From an uncultured Methanosarcinales archaeon (GTDB lineage: Archaea; Halobacteriota; Methanosarcinia; Methanotrichales; Methanotrichaceae), in the NCBI GenBank assembly GCA_937864385.1, contig CALMJN010000034.1:1-8167 (forward strand): a DNA stretch of 8,167 bases, in the 5' to 3' direction. Positions 1-6,118 of the stretch are shown here, in pieces. The notes under the pieces were generated by a model, which did not search any database, had not been told where the DNA came from, and saw only the letters and a list, made by a program, of their open reading frames with translations. A program made the position numbers and the translations under genes. The first letter of the stretch is position 1. Every line of letters starts with the position of its first letter.

Positions 1-17
1 AAAACTTTTCGTAATAA

Positions 18-29
18 TTTAATATAAAA
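18..29 (+). promoter_or_regulatory. Candidate TATA box of the cooS-cooF operon
   Basis: The run TTTAATATAAAA lies in a very AT-rich stretch and resembles the archaeal TATA element. A start of transcription about 25 bases downstream would fall near base 48-52 and leave a leader of about 55 bases before the cooS ATG. No other good TATA candidate is seen in the leader. The transcription start is inferred from typical archaeal spacing. Confidence 0.5.
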
Positions 30-33
30 CAGA

Positions 34-43
34 TTAACGTTAA
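34..43. promoter_or_regulatory. Perfect 10-bp palindrome, possible operator for cooS
   Basis: TTAACGTTAA reads the same on both strands. It begins five bases after the TATA-like run and ends just before the expected transcription start, where a bound repressor would block the archaeal initiation complex. Its position makes it a candidate operator. An AT-rich palindrome of this length can also arise by chance, and no regulator is identified for it. Confidence 0.3.
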
Positions 44-87
44 ATACTATCATCAGTCCTTCTTCTTAACCTTCACCAGAATACTCC

Positions 88-102
88 CAATTGAGGTAAT
101 TG
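88..102 (+). promoter_or_regulatory. cooS ribosome-binding site in the loop of a short hairpin
   Basis: GAGGT at 93-97 is the ribosome-binding site for the ATG at 105, with 7 bases between. It is flanked exactly by CAATT (88-92) and AATTG (98-102), which are reverse complements, so the site would form the five-base loop of a five-bp stem. The stem is weak (four A-U pairs and one G-C pair). The ribosome-binding site is well supported; a regulatory role for the hairpin is speculative. Confidence 0.45.
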
Positions 103-104
103 CA

Positions 105-1952
105 ATGTCCAAGGATGTTCGTGAGAGATCCATAGACCCGGCCAGCCAGGATATGCTCGATTTATGTCAGAGAGCCGGCCTGGAGACGGCCTGGGATCGC
201 TTAGAGAAGCAGCAGCCGCAATGCGGCTTTGGTGAGCTTGGTCTGTGCTGCCGCAACTGCAACATGGGCCCCTGCCGCATAGATCCCTTTGGAGAGGGAG
301 CGAGCAAGGGAGTGTGCGGAGCCACGGCAGACATCATCGTGGCCCGCAACCTTCTGCGCATGATCGCTGCCGGAGCCGCCGCCCACTCCGACCACGGAAG
401 AGGCGTGGCCCACACCTTCAAGCTTGTTTCCGAGGGCAAGGCCCCCAGCTATCAGGTCAAGGACCAGGCCAAGATGGAGCGGCTGATGGAGGAGTACGGG
501 GTGGAAAGCCAGATGGCTCTCGCCGAGGCCATCATGGCCGAATTTGGACGCCAGGAGGGCCCCATCCGCTTCACCCGCCGCGCGCCGGCCAAAAGAGTGG
601 AGCTATGGGAAAAGCTGGGCATAGATCCCCGGGGCATAGACCGGGAGATCGTGGAGATAATGCACCGCACCCACATCGGAGTGGACAACGATCCGGTGCA
701 CCTCATACTGCAGGGCCTGAGAGCAAGCATAGCCGACGGCTGGGGCGGCTCCATGATCGCCACCGAGCTGCAGGATGTTCTCTTCGGGACCCCGACGCCT
801 ACCTTCTCCGAGGCCAACCTGGGAGTGCTGGAGCCCAACCAGGTCAACATCATAGTGCACGGCCACGAGCCGCTGCTCTCGGAGATGATCGTCGCTGCGG
901 CAGCTGAGCAGGAGATGGTTGACCTGGCTAAAAAAGAAGGCGCTGTGGGGATCAATGTTGCCGGAATGTGCTGCACCGGAAATGAGGTTCTCATGCGCCA
1001 CGGCGTGCCGGTGGCCGGCAACTTCCTGCAGCAGGAGCTGGCCGTGGCCACGGGAGCGGTGGAGGCCATGGTAGTGGACATACAGTGCATCATGCCCGCG
1101 CTGGGCGCGCTAGCGGGCTGCTTCCACACCAAGTTCATCTCCACCTCCCCCAAGGCCAAGTTCCCGGGAGCCACTCACATGGAGTTTCATGAGGAGACGG
1201 CGATGCAAACGGCCAGGGCCATTGTGGAGACAGCAGTCCTGAACTATGCCAGCCGAAATCCGGCCAAGGTCCATATCCCCAACATAAAGACCAAGTGCAT
1301 GGTCGGCTTCTCCGTGGAGGCCATAGTCAGCGCCCTGGGCGGCAGCCTGGACCCGCTTCTGGGAGCGATAAAGAGCGGAGCCATCCGGGGATTGGGGGCC
1401 GTGGTGGGCTGCAACAATCCCAAGATCGTCCATGACTGGGGGCATGTCAATCTGGTCAAAGAGCTGATCAAAAATGATGTGCTGGTGGTCACAACCGGCT
1501 GCAATGCCCTGGCCTGCGCCAAGGCCGGGCTGCTCCTTCCCGAGGCGGCGGATATGGCCGGAGAGGGCTTGAAGGGCGTCTGCAAGGCCCTGGGAGTGCC
1601 GCCAGTGCTTCATATGGGATCATGTGTGGACATCAGCCGCATACTGGTCGCTGCCGCGGCCATAGCCAATGCCCTGGGAGTGGACATCAGCGATCTTCCC
1701 GCCGCAGGAGCAGCGCCGGAGTGGATGAGCGAGAAGGCGGTCTCCATCGGCGCCTATGTGGTGAGCTCAGGGGTCTTCACCGTCCTGGGCACAGTTCCCC
1801 CCGTCCTGGGAAGCTCTGCCGTGGCCAGCCTGCTCACCTCCGGAGCCAGGGATGTGGTGGGGGCGGCCTTTGCCGTGGAGTGCGATCCCCTCAAGGCTGC
1901 AGCACTGATGATCGATCATATCGAGAGCCAGAGAAGGAAGCTGGGGCTGTAG
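105..1952 (+). CDS. cooS: Monofunctional Ni-dependent CO dehydrogenase, catalytic subunit (CooS)
   Basis: CooS is a homodimeric cytoplasmic enzyme that interconverts CO + H2O and CO2 + 2 H+ + 2 electrons. The 615-residue length is typical of bacterial-type CooS. All metal ligands expected by motif are visible: C40 and C48 for the intersubunit D cluster; C49, C52, C57 and C71 for the B cluster; and for the Ni-Fe-S C cluster the HGH motif at 252-254 with C290 (in GMCCTGNE), C328, C436, C466 and C507. K544 matches the catalytic lysine in the SEKAVSIG motif. H94, H97 and H103 fit most of the histidine proton path, but the third position (100) is glycine. The ATG at 105 follows GAGGT with 7 bases between. 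The next gene, cooF, starts three bases after the stop, so the two are surely co-transcribed. No CooC maturation factor or CO-linked hydrogenase gene lies in the window. The archaeal CdhA subunit is a less likely identity, because that protein is longer and carries extra ferredoxin motifs. Confidence 0.96.
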   Translation: MSKDVRERSIDPASQDMLDLCQRAGLETAWDRLEKQQPQCGFGELGLCCRNCNMGPCRIDPFGEGASKGVCGATADIIVARNLLRMIAAGAAAHSDHGRGVAHTFKLVSEGKAPSYQVKDQAKMERLMEEYGVESQMALAEAIMAEFGRQEGPIRFTRRAPAKRVELWEKLGIDPRGIDREIVEIMHRTHIGVDNDPVHLILQGLRASIADGWGGSMIATELQDVLFGTPTPTFSEANLGVLEPNQVNIIVHGHEPLLSEMIVAAAAEQEMVDLAKKEGAVGINVAGMCCTGNEVLMRHGVPVAGNFLQQELAVATGAVEAMVVDIQCIMPALGALAGCFHTKFISTSPKAKFPGATHMEFHEETAMQTARAIVETAVLNYASRNPAKVHIPNIKTKCMVGFSVEAIVSALGGSLDPLLGAIKSGAIRGLGAVVGCNNPKIVHDWGHVNLVKELIKNDVLVVTTGCNALACAKAGLLLPEAADMAGEGLKGVCKALGVPPVLHMGSCVDISRILVAAAAIANALGVDISDLPAAGAAPEWMSEKAVSIGAYVVSSGVFTVLGTVPPVLGSSAVASLLTSGARDVVGAAFAVECDPLKAAALMIDHIESQRRKLGL

Positions 1953-1955
1953 AAG

Positions 1956-2465
1956 ATGAAAGAAGTATTCGTCCGTCTGGACCGCTGCCTGGGTTGCAAG
2001 TCCTGCGAGATAGCCTGCGCCGTGGAGCACTCGGCATCCAAGAGCCTCTTTTCTGCGGTATCGGAGAAGCCGGGGCCGGTGCGCCGGGTCTATGTGGAGA
2101 TGGCCGAGGGGCAGAAGATGCCCCTGGTCTGCCGCCACTGCGAGGATGCACCATGCGTCGCCGTCTGCCGCACCGGGGCCATGGTACAGGATCCGGTAAC
2201 CGGAATAGTGGACCGCATTCAGGAGAACTGCGTTGGCTGCTGGATGTGCGCCATGGTCTGCCCCTACGGGGTTATCGGCAGGCACACCGAGGTGCGCATG
2301 GCAGTGAAATGCGATCGCTGCAAGAACCTTGATGTTCCCGCCTGCGTTGCCGCCTGCCCCACCGGGACACTGATCTTCGCCACCCAGCGCGAGTTTGTGG
2401 AGATGATGAGAAAGGAGGCTGCAGCCAGGATCGCCCGGGAGGCTAAGGGCCTGGCCAAGGCCTGA
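1956..2465 (+). CDS. cooF: CooF-like polyferredoxin, electron-transfer partner of CO dehydrogenase
   Basis: This 169-residue protein carries 16 cysteines in the pattern of four [4Fe-4S] clusters: C11/C14/C17/C21; C59/C62/C67/C71; C92/C95/C98/C102; and C119/C122/C130/C134. This is the CooF/HycB/DMSO-reductase-B type of four-cluster ferredoxin. It has no signal peptide or membrane helix, so it should act in the cytoplasm. Its place three bases after cooS points to a role in carrying electrons to or from CooS cluster D. The purine-rich run AGAAGGAAG near the end of cooS may serve as its ribosome-binding site, although it sits some way upstream of the ATG. The final acceptor (a hydrogenase, a ferredoxin or an F420-linked enzyme) cannot be told from this window. 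The C-terminal tail after residue 140 is charged and alanine-rich and has no cluster motif. Confidence 0.92.
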   Translation: MKEVFVRLDRCLGCKSCEIACAVEHSASKSLFSAVSEKPGPVRRVYVEMAEGQKMPLVCRHCEDAPCVAVCRTGAMVQDPVTGIVDRIQENCVGCWMCAMVCPYGVIGRHTEVRMAVKCDRCKNLDVPACVAACPTGTLIFATQREFVEMMRKEAAARIAREAKGLAKA

Positions 2466-2472
2466 GCTTCAG

Positions 2473-2486
2473 CCTTTCTGGAAAGG
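2473..2486. terminator. Small inverted repeat between convergent genes
   Basis: CCTTTC and GAAAGG (2473-2478 and 2481-2486) are reverse complements separated by TG. They sit in the 35-base gap between the stop codons of cooF and the convergent ATPase gene. It could act on both transcripts, but there is no T-run on either side and the loop is very tight, so a terminator role is weakly supported. Confidence 0.25.
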
Positions 2487-2500
2487 ATAAACCGGTGAGG

Positions 2501-3871
2501 TCAGACTATGGGCGTCAGGCTGATCCGGTTGCCTTCCTCTAGCAGCATATTGTAGGGCTCGGTTCTGGGTATGATCCCATAGATGCACAGCCCACCATTA
2601 AGCTCGCTCACCAAAAGGTAGGTGTCAGCGGTGTGGATGGCCATATTCATGCTCTCCTGGCCGCTTTTCACCACCAGCACATTTATGTCATTGGTCTCTT
2701 TCCAGCTTCGGATCATGATGTTGGCCAGGTTGAGCACTGCTTTGTAGCCGAAGGCGAACTCAATGGCATCAAGGCCAATGATGTTCAATATGGGCCGCCC
2801 GGTCCTCTCCCGAAGACCATTCCACTTCTCCTGCAGATCCTGTCCCCAGGATACGGGGTCCTCGCCCTCCGGCCGGGAGACTATGACGTTGTTGGGCACG
2901 AAGATGTCCTGAGAGCTGAGCTGATAGCCGATGCTGGGCAGAATGAAAACTCCCCGTCCGTTCTTGAGGGCATTGGACGCGAGAGCAGTCAGGATCTGAT
3001 AGTACCTCTTGCCCACCCCCTGCCCGATCTCCAGGACATTGCATGATCCGTACCGGAGACCGCCGGTGACTATGTCCAGGTCGGGTATGCCCGTGGAGAT
3101 GTGATCCTCATTGGGATCGGGGACTCTCACCCCCTCGCTGGCGATGCGGGCATCCTTTTGATCCAGATAGGGCTCAAAGAACCGGAAACGTCCGCCGTGC
3201 AGGGTTACGGTGTAGATCCTGTTGCCGATCTCCACGCCACGAAGTTTGCTCAGATTGATCTGGCGGACGTAGCGGGTCCTCATCCCTCCCTGATCCGAGG
3301 CAGGGAGGCGGAACTGCTCCATGCTCACCACTCCGTCCACGATGTAGTCCAGGGGCATGACGCTGTCAAACTCGGAGACGAAGATGAGATTGGTGTCCAG
3401 GTCCCGGGCGAACTCGCAGATGTTCTGCTCGAAGCTGGCATGGCTGCCCTCCAGCAGGTGGGAGGTGTAGTTCAGGACGGCATCCCAGCTGTCGATGACT
3501 ATGGTGGGATTGTCCATATCCTCCGCCTCCTCGAAGAACACCTTGAAGAAGTCCAGGACGGCGTAGTAATTGCTCTGATCCTTTCCCATTCCCTTCAGGC
3601 TCTCCAGGAGCTTGGTCTGGGTGGCATTGACCACATTCCTGGCAGGGAGGATATCCTCCACCCAGGGATTGGTGGCATAAAGCCGACGGGGATCGATGCG
3701 GGTGGAGATATATAGCCCCTTCTGCTCCCGGCAGAGGCGGCTCATGATCTCCAGGGCCAGGGTGGTCTTTCCCGTACCCGGCAGGCCCTTGATCAGCAGC
3801 GTCTGGCCGCCCTCGATCTGGAAGAACTGGCAGATCTCCTTGGGCAGAGATGAGGCAGGTTCAGCTGGCAT
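2501..3871 (-). CDS. KaiC/GvpD/RAD55-family two-domain ATPase
   Basis: This 456-residue protein has two RecA-like domains. The first has a full Walker A (GLPGTGKTT, K35) and a Walker B-like strand ending in D127 (IVIDSWD). The second begins near residue 257 with the KaiC-like phrase STGIPDLDIVTGGL and has an altered P-loop, GQGVGKRY, where K288 is kept but the usual Ser/Thr is R289. The Glu-Glu pair that follows Walker A in circadian KaiC is replaced by STRID (56-60), so KaiC-like autophosphorylation is not expected. There is no membrane segment. The ATG at 3871 is supported by GGGAGG about 8 bases upstream. This start overlaps the end of the winged-helix gene by 11 bases, which suggests coupled translation and a joint regulatory role. 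The family is fairly certain; the process it controls is unknown. A gas-vesicle role is not indicated, as no gvp genes are visible. Confidence 0.8.
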   Translation of the reverse strand: MPAEPASSLPKEICQFFQIEGGQTLLIKGLPGTGKTTLALEIMSRLCREQKGLYISTRIDPRRLYATNPWVEDILPARNVVNATQTKLLESLKGMGKDQSNYYAVLDFFKVFFEEAEDMDNPTIVIDSWDAVLNYTSHLLEGSHASFEQNICEFARDLDTNLIFVSEFDSVMPLDYIVDGVVSMEQFRLPASDQGGMRTRYVRQINLSKLRGVEIGNRIYTVTLHGGRFRFFEPYLDQKDARIASEGVRVPDPNEDHISTGIPDLDIVTGGLRYGSCNVLEIGQGVGKRYYQILTALASNALKNGRGVFILPSIGYQLSSQDIFVPNNVIVSRPEGEDPVSWGQDLQEKWNGLRERTGRPILNIIGLDAIEFAFGYKAVLNLANIMIRSWKETNDINVLVVKSGQESMNMAIHTADTYLLVSELNGGLCIYGIIPRTEPYNMLLEEGNRISLTPIV

Positions 3872-4277
3872 GGATCATCCCTCCCGTCAAGGCTTCTTCT
3901 TTCCTCTTTTCATCCATGCATCTATGGAAGCGTTTCATCAGGCTGCATATCCTCTCCGGATCGACCCGAAAGGTGAAGACGACCCTCCGGTCCTCGCCGC
4001 GGCCAAAATCGATATTAAAAGCAGGGGGCTCCTCCGCCTTGAGCGGCTCGGCAGTCTTCTCTCTCTCTTCTCCATGCCTGGCTACTGCTCGCCTCACTCT
4101 CCAGAGCTTGGAGGGGCCCACCTCCACGAACTCCACACTTCCCTCGGAGCTGAGGACGGAGAGATATTTGATGACCGTGGTCTTGCTCACGCCCGCCTTC
4201 TTGGCCACATCCACCGTGGTCAGGCCCACCTCCGATTCTCCTATAACTTCCAGGATCTTTTCTTTGTATGAGGCCAT
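3861..4277 (-). CDS. Winged-helix transcriptional regulator paired with the KaiC-like ATPase
   Basis: This is a 138-residue protein. Residues 1-62 look like a winged helix-turn-helix domain: a helix-turn-helix at about 18-45 (TTVDVAKKAGVSKTTVIKYL), then the SSEGSVEFVEVGPSKLWRV segment typical of the beta wing. A charged linker (about 64-85) leads to a small C-terminal segment (FNIDFGRGEDRRVVFTFRVD, then a helix with C111 and C120) that I do not recognise; it may bind a ligand or the partner ATPase. The gene ends inside the start of the ATPase gene, and the shared 11 bases hold both the ATPase ATG and this gene's TGA. The ATG at 4277 has only a weak GGTGG upstream. Likely targets are its own promoter and the divergent mtx-like operon, inferred from position only. 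It may sense through the ATPase. Confidence 0.75.
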   Translation of the reverse strand: MASYKEKILEVIGESEVGLTTVDVAKKAGVSKTTVIKYLSVLSSEGSVEFVEVGPSKLWRVRRAVARHGEEREKTAEPLKAEEPPAFNIDFGRGEDRRVVFTFRVDPERICSLMKRFHRCMDEKRKEEALTGGMIHAS

Positions 4278-4335
4278 ATTACCGTGCCACCCACAGGGGA
4301 TTGAAACAGGTCTTCAGGATTGCCGGCCTTGAGCC

Positions 4336-4354
4336 CGGAATAGGATCAATTCCG
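4336..4354. promoter_or_regulatory. Inverted repeat upstream of the winged-helix gene, possible operator
   Basis: CGGAAT (4336-4341) and ATTCCG (4349-4354) are exact reverse complements around a seven-base spacer. The centre lies about 68 bases before the winged-helix start on the minus strand. The size and spacing suit a dimeric winged-helix protein, so this is a candidate site for autoregulation. There is no direct evidence of binding. Confidence 0.3.
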
Positions 4355-4392
4355 ACTGCCTATCCCTTTCCTGCAATCCACTCCACTCTTTA

Positions 4393-4448
4393 CTGATAAT
4401 TCATTCCTCTCTTCTGATAATTCATTTCTATCATTCTCATATTTCAAT
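4393..4448 (+). repeat. Direct repeats at 21-22 bp spacing in the divergent control region
   Basis: CTGATAATTCATT occurs exactly at 4393-4405 and again at 4414-4426, 21 bases apart, about two turns of the helix. A third, weaker copy (CTCATATTTCAAT, 10 of 13 matching) lies at 4436-4448, 22 bases further on. CTCTT precedes both exact copies, with two extra bases before the first. Copies on one face of the helix are typical of operators bound cooperatively. They lie about 35-90 bases before the proposed TATA box of the mtx-like operon. The rest of 4278-4516 holds no convincing gene. Confidence 0.5.
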
Positions 4449-4483
4449 TTTCATATTAACTTGGGTGCGGGCCTTGTACGGAG

Positions 4484-4492
4484 CTTTTATCG
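4484..4492 (+). promoter_or_regulatory. Candidate TATA box of the mtx-like operon
   Basis: CTTTTATCG follows a purine-rich run (ACGGAG) that could be a BRE. A start about 25 bases downstream would fall near 4512 and give a short leader holding the AGAGGG at 4528-4533. Another AT-rich candidate, CATATTAAC at 4452-4460, would give a longer leader. The choice between the two is uncertain. Confidence 0.3.
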
Positions 4493-4537
4493 GAAATAAT
4501 AAATGCCCACCGGCCTATGAACCAGCAAGAGGGCAGA

Positions 4538-5137
4538 ATGACCGAGGAAAACTTTAGGGGTAGTCGGCTTTACACCGACCCCTGGCCGCCCCTGCGCGGC
4601 GACTATCAGGTGGGCGATCCCCGCTCAGCCGTGGCCGTGGTCACTTTGGCCAGCCCGCTGCTCATAAAAGGATGTGCCATCTTCGGCCAGTGCGTGACCG
4701 AGAACCTGGGGCTGGAAAAGATCGTGGCCAATGTCATATCCAACTGCAATATCCGCTTTTTGATTGTGTGCGGCCTGGAGTCCAAAGGGCATCTGCCCGG
4801 CAACACCCTCCTGGCCCTGCATAAGAACGGCATAGATCCCCAGGGAAGGATCGTGGGATCAAAGGGCGCCATTCCCTTTATCCAGAACCTGCCGCCGGAG
4901 GCGATAAGCCGATTCCAGGAGCAGGTGGAATTGATAGACTGCATCGGCCTTTTGGATGTAGAGGAGATAGAGGCATTGGTGGCCCGCCATAAGAGAGAGC
5001 CCTTTTCGGAGGAGCCCTTTTTGGTCTTCAAGAGGAAGGCTCCCATCAGGGCGATTGCCACGGGGGACGCCGATCTGACCCTGGGGGCGGGCGTGGTCAT
5101 GGACGCCTCCGCCTGGCTGGTCATGGAAGAGGTGTGA
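4538..5137 (+). CDS. mtxA: Soluble MtrA-like corrinoid protein (Mtx subunit A type)
   Basis: This resembles MtrA, the corrinoid-carrying subunit of methyl-tetrahydromethanopterin:coenzyme M methyltransferase. Family marks are the N-terminal [15 protein letters not shown], then [18 protein letters not shown] (52-69), the strand IRFLIVCG and KGH at 83-85. H85 matches the MtrA histidine that binds cobalt as the lower axial ligand, so the protein should hold a cobamide. The protein is 199 residues and ends at WLVMEEV, without the C-terminal membrane helix that anchors true MtrA, so it is probably soluble. I prefer the ATG at 4538, which has AGAGGG just upstream; an in-frame ATG at 4517 would add seven residues but has no ribosome-binding site. 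The next gene, an MtrH-like methyltransferase, starts three bases after the stop, while MtrB-G are absent. This fits the stand-alone Mtx methyltransferase described in Methanosarcina. The methyl acceptor is unknown. Confidence 0.85.
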   Translation: MTEENFRGSRLYTDPWPPLRGDYQVGDPRSAVAVVTLASPLLIKGCAIFGQCVTENLGLEKIVANVISNCNIRFLIVCGLESKGHLPGNTLLALHKNGIDPQGRIVGSKGAIPFIQNLPPEAISRFQEQVELIDCIGLLDVEEIEALVARHKREPFSEEPFLVFKRKAPIRAIATGDADLTLGAGVVMDASAWLVMEEV

Positions 5138-5140
5138 AGA

Positions 5141-6064
5141 TTGTTCAGATTCAAGAGAGAGCAGAGTGTGGTCAACCTGGCCGGTGTGAGGATGGGAGGC
5201 CAGCCCGGAGAGCTGGCGTCCGTACTATGCGGCACCATCTTCTATCAGGGGCATAAGATTGTGGAGGATGAGGAGAGGGGCCTCTTCGACCGGGCGGCTG
5301 CCGAGAAACTGGTCGCTCGCCAGGGTGAGCTGTCGGAGGAGACGGGATGCCCCTCGGTTTTGCATATTTACGCCCGAAGCAGCGAGGCCTTCTCCCGCTA
5401 TCTGGACTTCACCGAAAAGGTCTGGAGCGGCCCCTTCATCATCGATTCCGCCGATCCCGCCACCCGGATGGCTGCCGCGGCACTGGCCAGCGAGCAGGGC
5501 TATGCGGACAAGGCCATCTACAACAGCATCAGCCTGGCCACTGATGAGGCCGAGGCGCGGGCCATCCTGGACTCGGAGCTGGACTCGGCTATCATCCTGG
5601 CCTACAATCCCACCCAGCCCGGAGTGGAGGGCTCCCTGACGGTGCTGGAGACGGGAGGAGCGGCGCGGGAAAAGGGGCTATTGGATGCGGCCAGGGATAT
5701 GGGCATCAACAATATGCTCATCGATCCGGCGGTGCTGCCCCTGGGCAGCGGGGCGGGAGCAGCTCTGCGTTTCTCCGTGGCGGCCAAGGCCCGGCTGGGC
5801 CTGCCCGTGGGCTCGGGCATACACAATGCCGTATCCTCATGGCCCTGGCTGTCCCGAAAAGAAGCGCCGGCCAAGAGAGGCTGCGATGCGGCAGCAGCTG
5901 CCATGCAGCTCCTCGCGGGAGCGGACTTCCTGCTCTATGGGCCGATCGAGATGGCAGAGATCATCTTTCCCGCTGCGGCCATGGCGGATATTCTGGTGGC
6001 CGAGGCGGTGGCTGATCTTGAGATCGAACCGGCGGATGCTCACCCCCTGCATCGTCTGGTCTAA
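5141..6064 (+). CDS. mtxH: MtrH-like methyl-tetrahydromethanopterin methyltransferase (Mtx subunit H type)
   Basis: This 307-residue protein is close in length and pattern to MtrH, the soluble TIM-barrel-like subunit that passes the methyl group from N5-methyl-tetrahydromethanopterin (sarcinapterin in this group) to the corrinoid on MtrA. Recognisable segments are VRMGGQPGE (16-24), GTIFYQGHKIVED (31-43), DSADPATR (102-109), YNSIS (127-131), LIDPAVLPLGSG (193-204) and GLPVGSGIHNAV (220-231). The start is TTG at 5141, because AGAGGTG at 5128-5134 lies 6 bases upstream and the translation begins MFRFKREQ, as MtrH proteins usually do. Its ribosome-binding site lies inside the end of the mtxA-like gene, so translation of the pair is probably coupled. 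No frameshift or missing block is seen. It presumably loads the MtxA-like partner; true MtrH of the Na+-pumping complex is less likely because the membrane subunits are not here. Confidence 0.87.
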   Translation: MFRFKREQSVVNLAGVRMGGQPGELASVLCGTIFYQGHKIVEDEERGLFDRAAAEKLVARQGELSEETGCPSVLHIYARSSEAFSRYLDFTEKVWSGPFIIDSADPATRMAAAALASEQGYADKAIYNSISLATDEAEARAILDSELDSAIILAYNPTQPGVEGSLTVLETGGAAREKGLLDAARDMGINNMLIDPAVLPLGSGAGAALRFSVAAKARLGLPVGSGIHNAVSSWPWLSRKEAPAKRGCDAAAAAMQLLAGADFLLYGPIEMAEIIFPAAAMADILVAEAVADLEIEPADAHPLHRLV

Positions 6065-6118
6065 GCGGCGAGCAGCGCAGAAAAGCCTTTTAGCCATGGG
6101 CCGCCGCAGGCCATAGCA

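Noticed and set aside
245..907. Long open frames inside cooS on other frames and strand
   Set aside because: Their translations are rich in Arg, Gly, Pro and His, as expected for shadow frames of a GC-rich gene. The cooS frame has clear family motifs throughout.
3101..3715. Plus-strand open frame of 204 codons opposite the KaiC-like gene
   Set aside because: It lies fully antisense to a frame with Walker motifs and a good ribosome-binding site, and shows no recognisable domain.
2501..3871. The ATPase as a CooC-type nickel insertion factor serving cooS
   Set aside because: It is a two-domain KaiC/GvpD-like protein on the opposite strand, without the deviant Walker A (GKGGxGKT) of CooC, and it is paired with a winged-helix gene.
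4296..4307. GGGGATTGAAAC, which resembles the end of many archaeal CRISPR repeats
   Set aside because: It occurs once only, with no second copy, spacer pattern or cas gene in the window. A match of this size can arise by chance.
4503..4520. Five-codon reading frame ATG CCC ACC GGC CTA TGA ending at an ATGA overlap with the in-frame ATG at 4517
   Set aside because: It has no ribosome-binding site, and the better start for the mtxA-like gene is at 4538. Nothing suggests a coding or attenuator role.
6065..6118. GCGGCG and CGCCGC (6065-6070 and 6102-6107) as a possible terminator stem between the mtxH-like and dehydratase genes
   Set aside because: The loop would be 31 bases, there is no T-run after it, and short GC-rich complementary hexamers are expected here.
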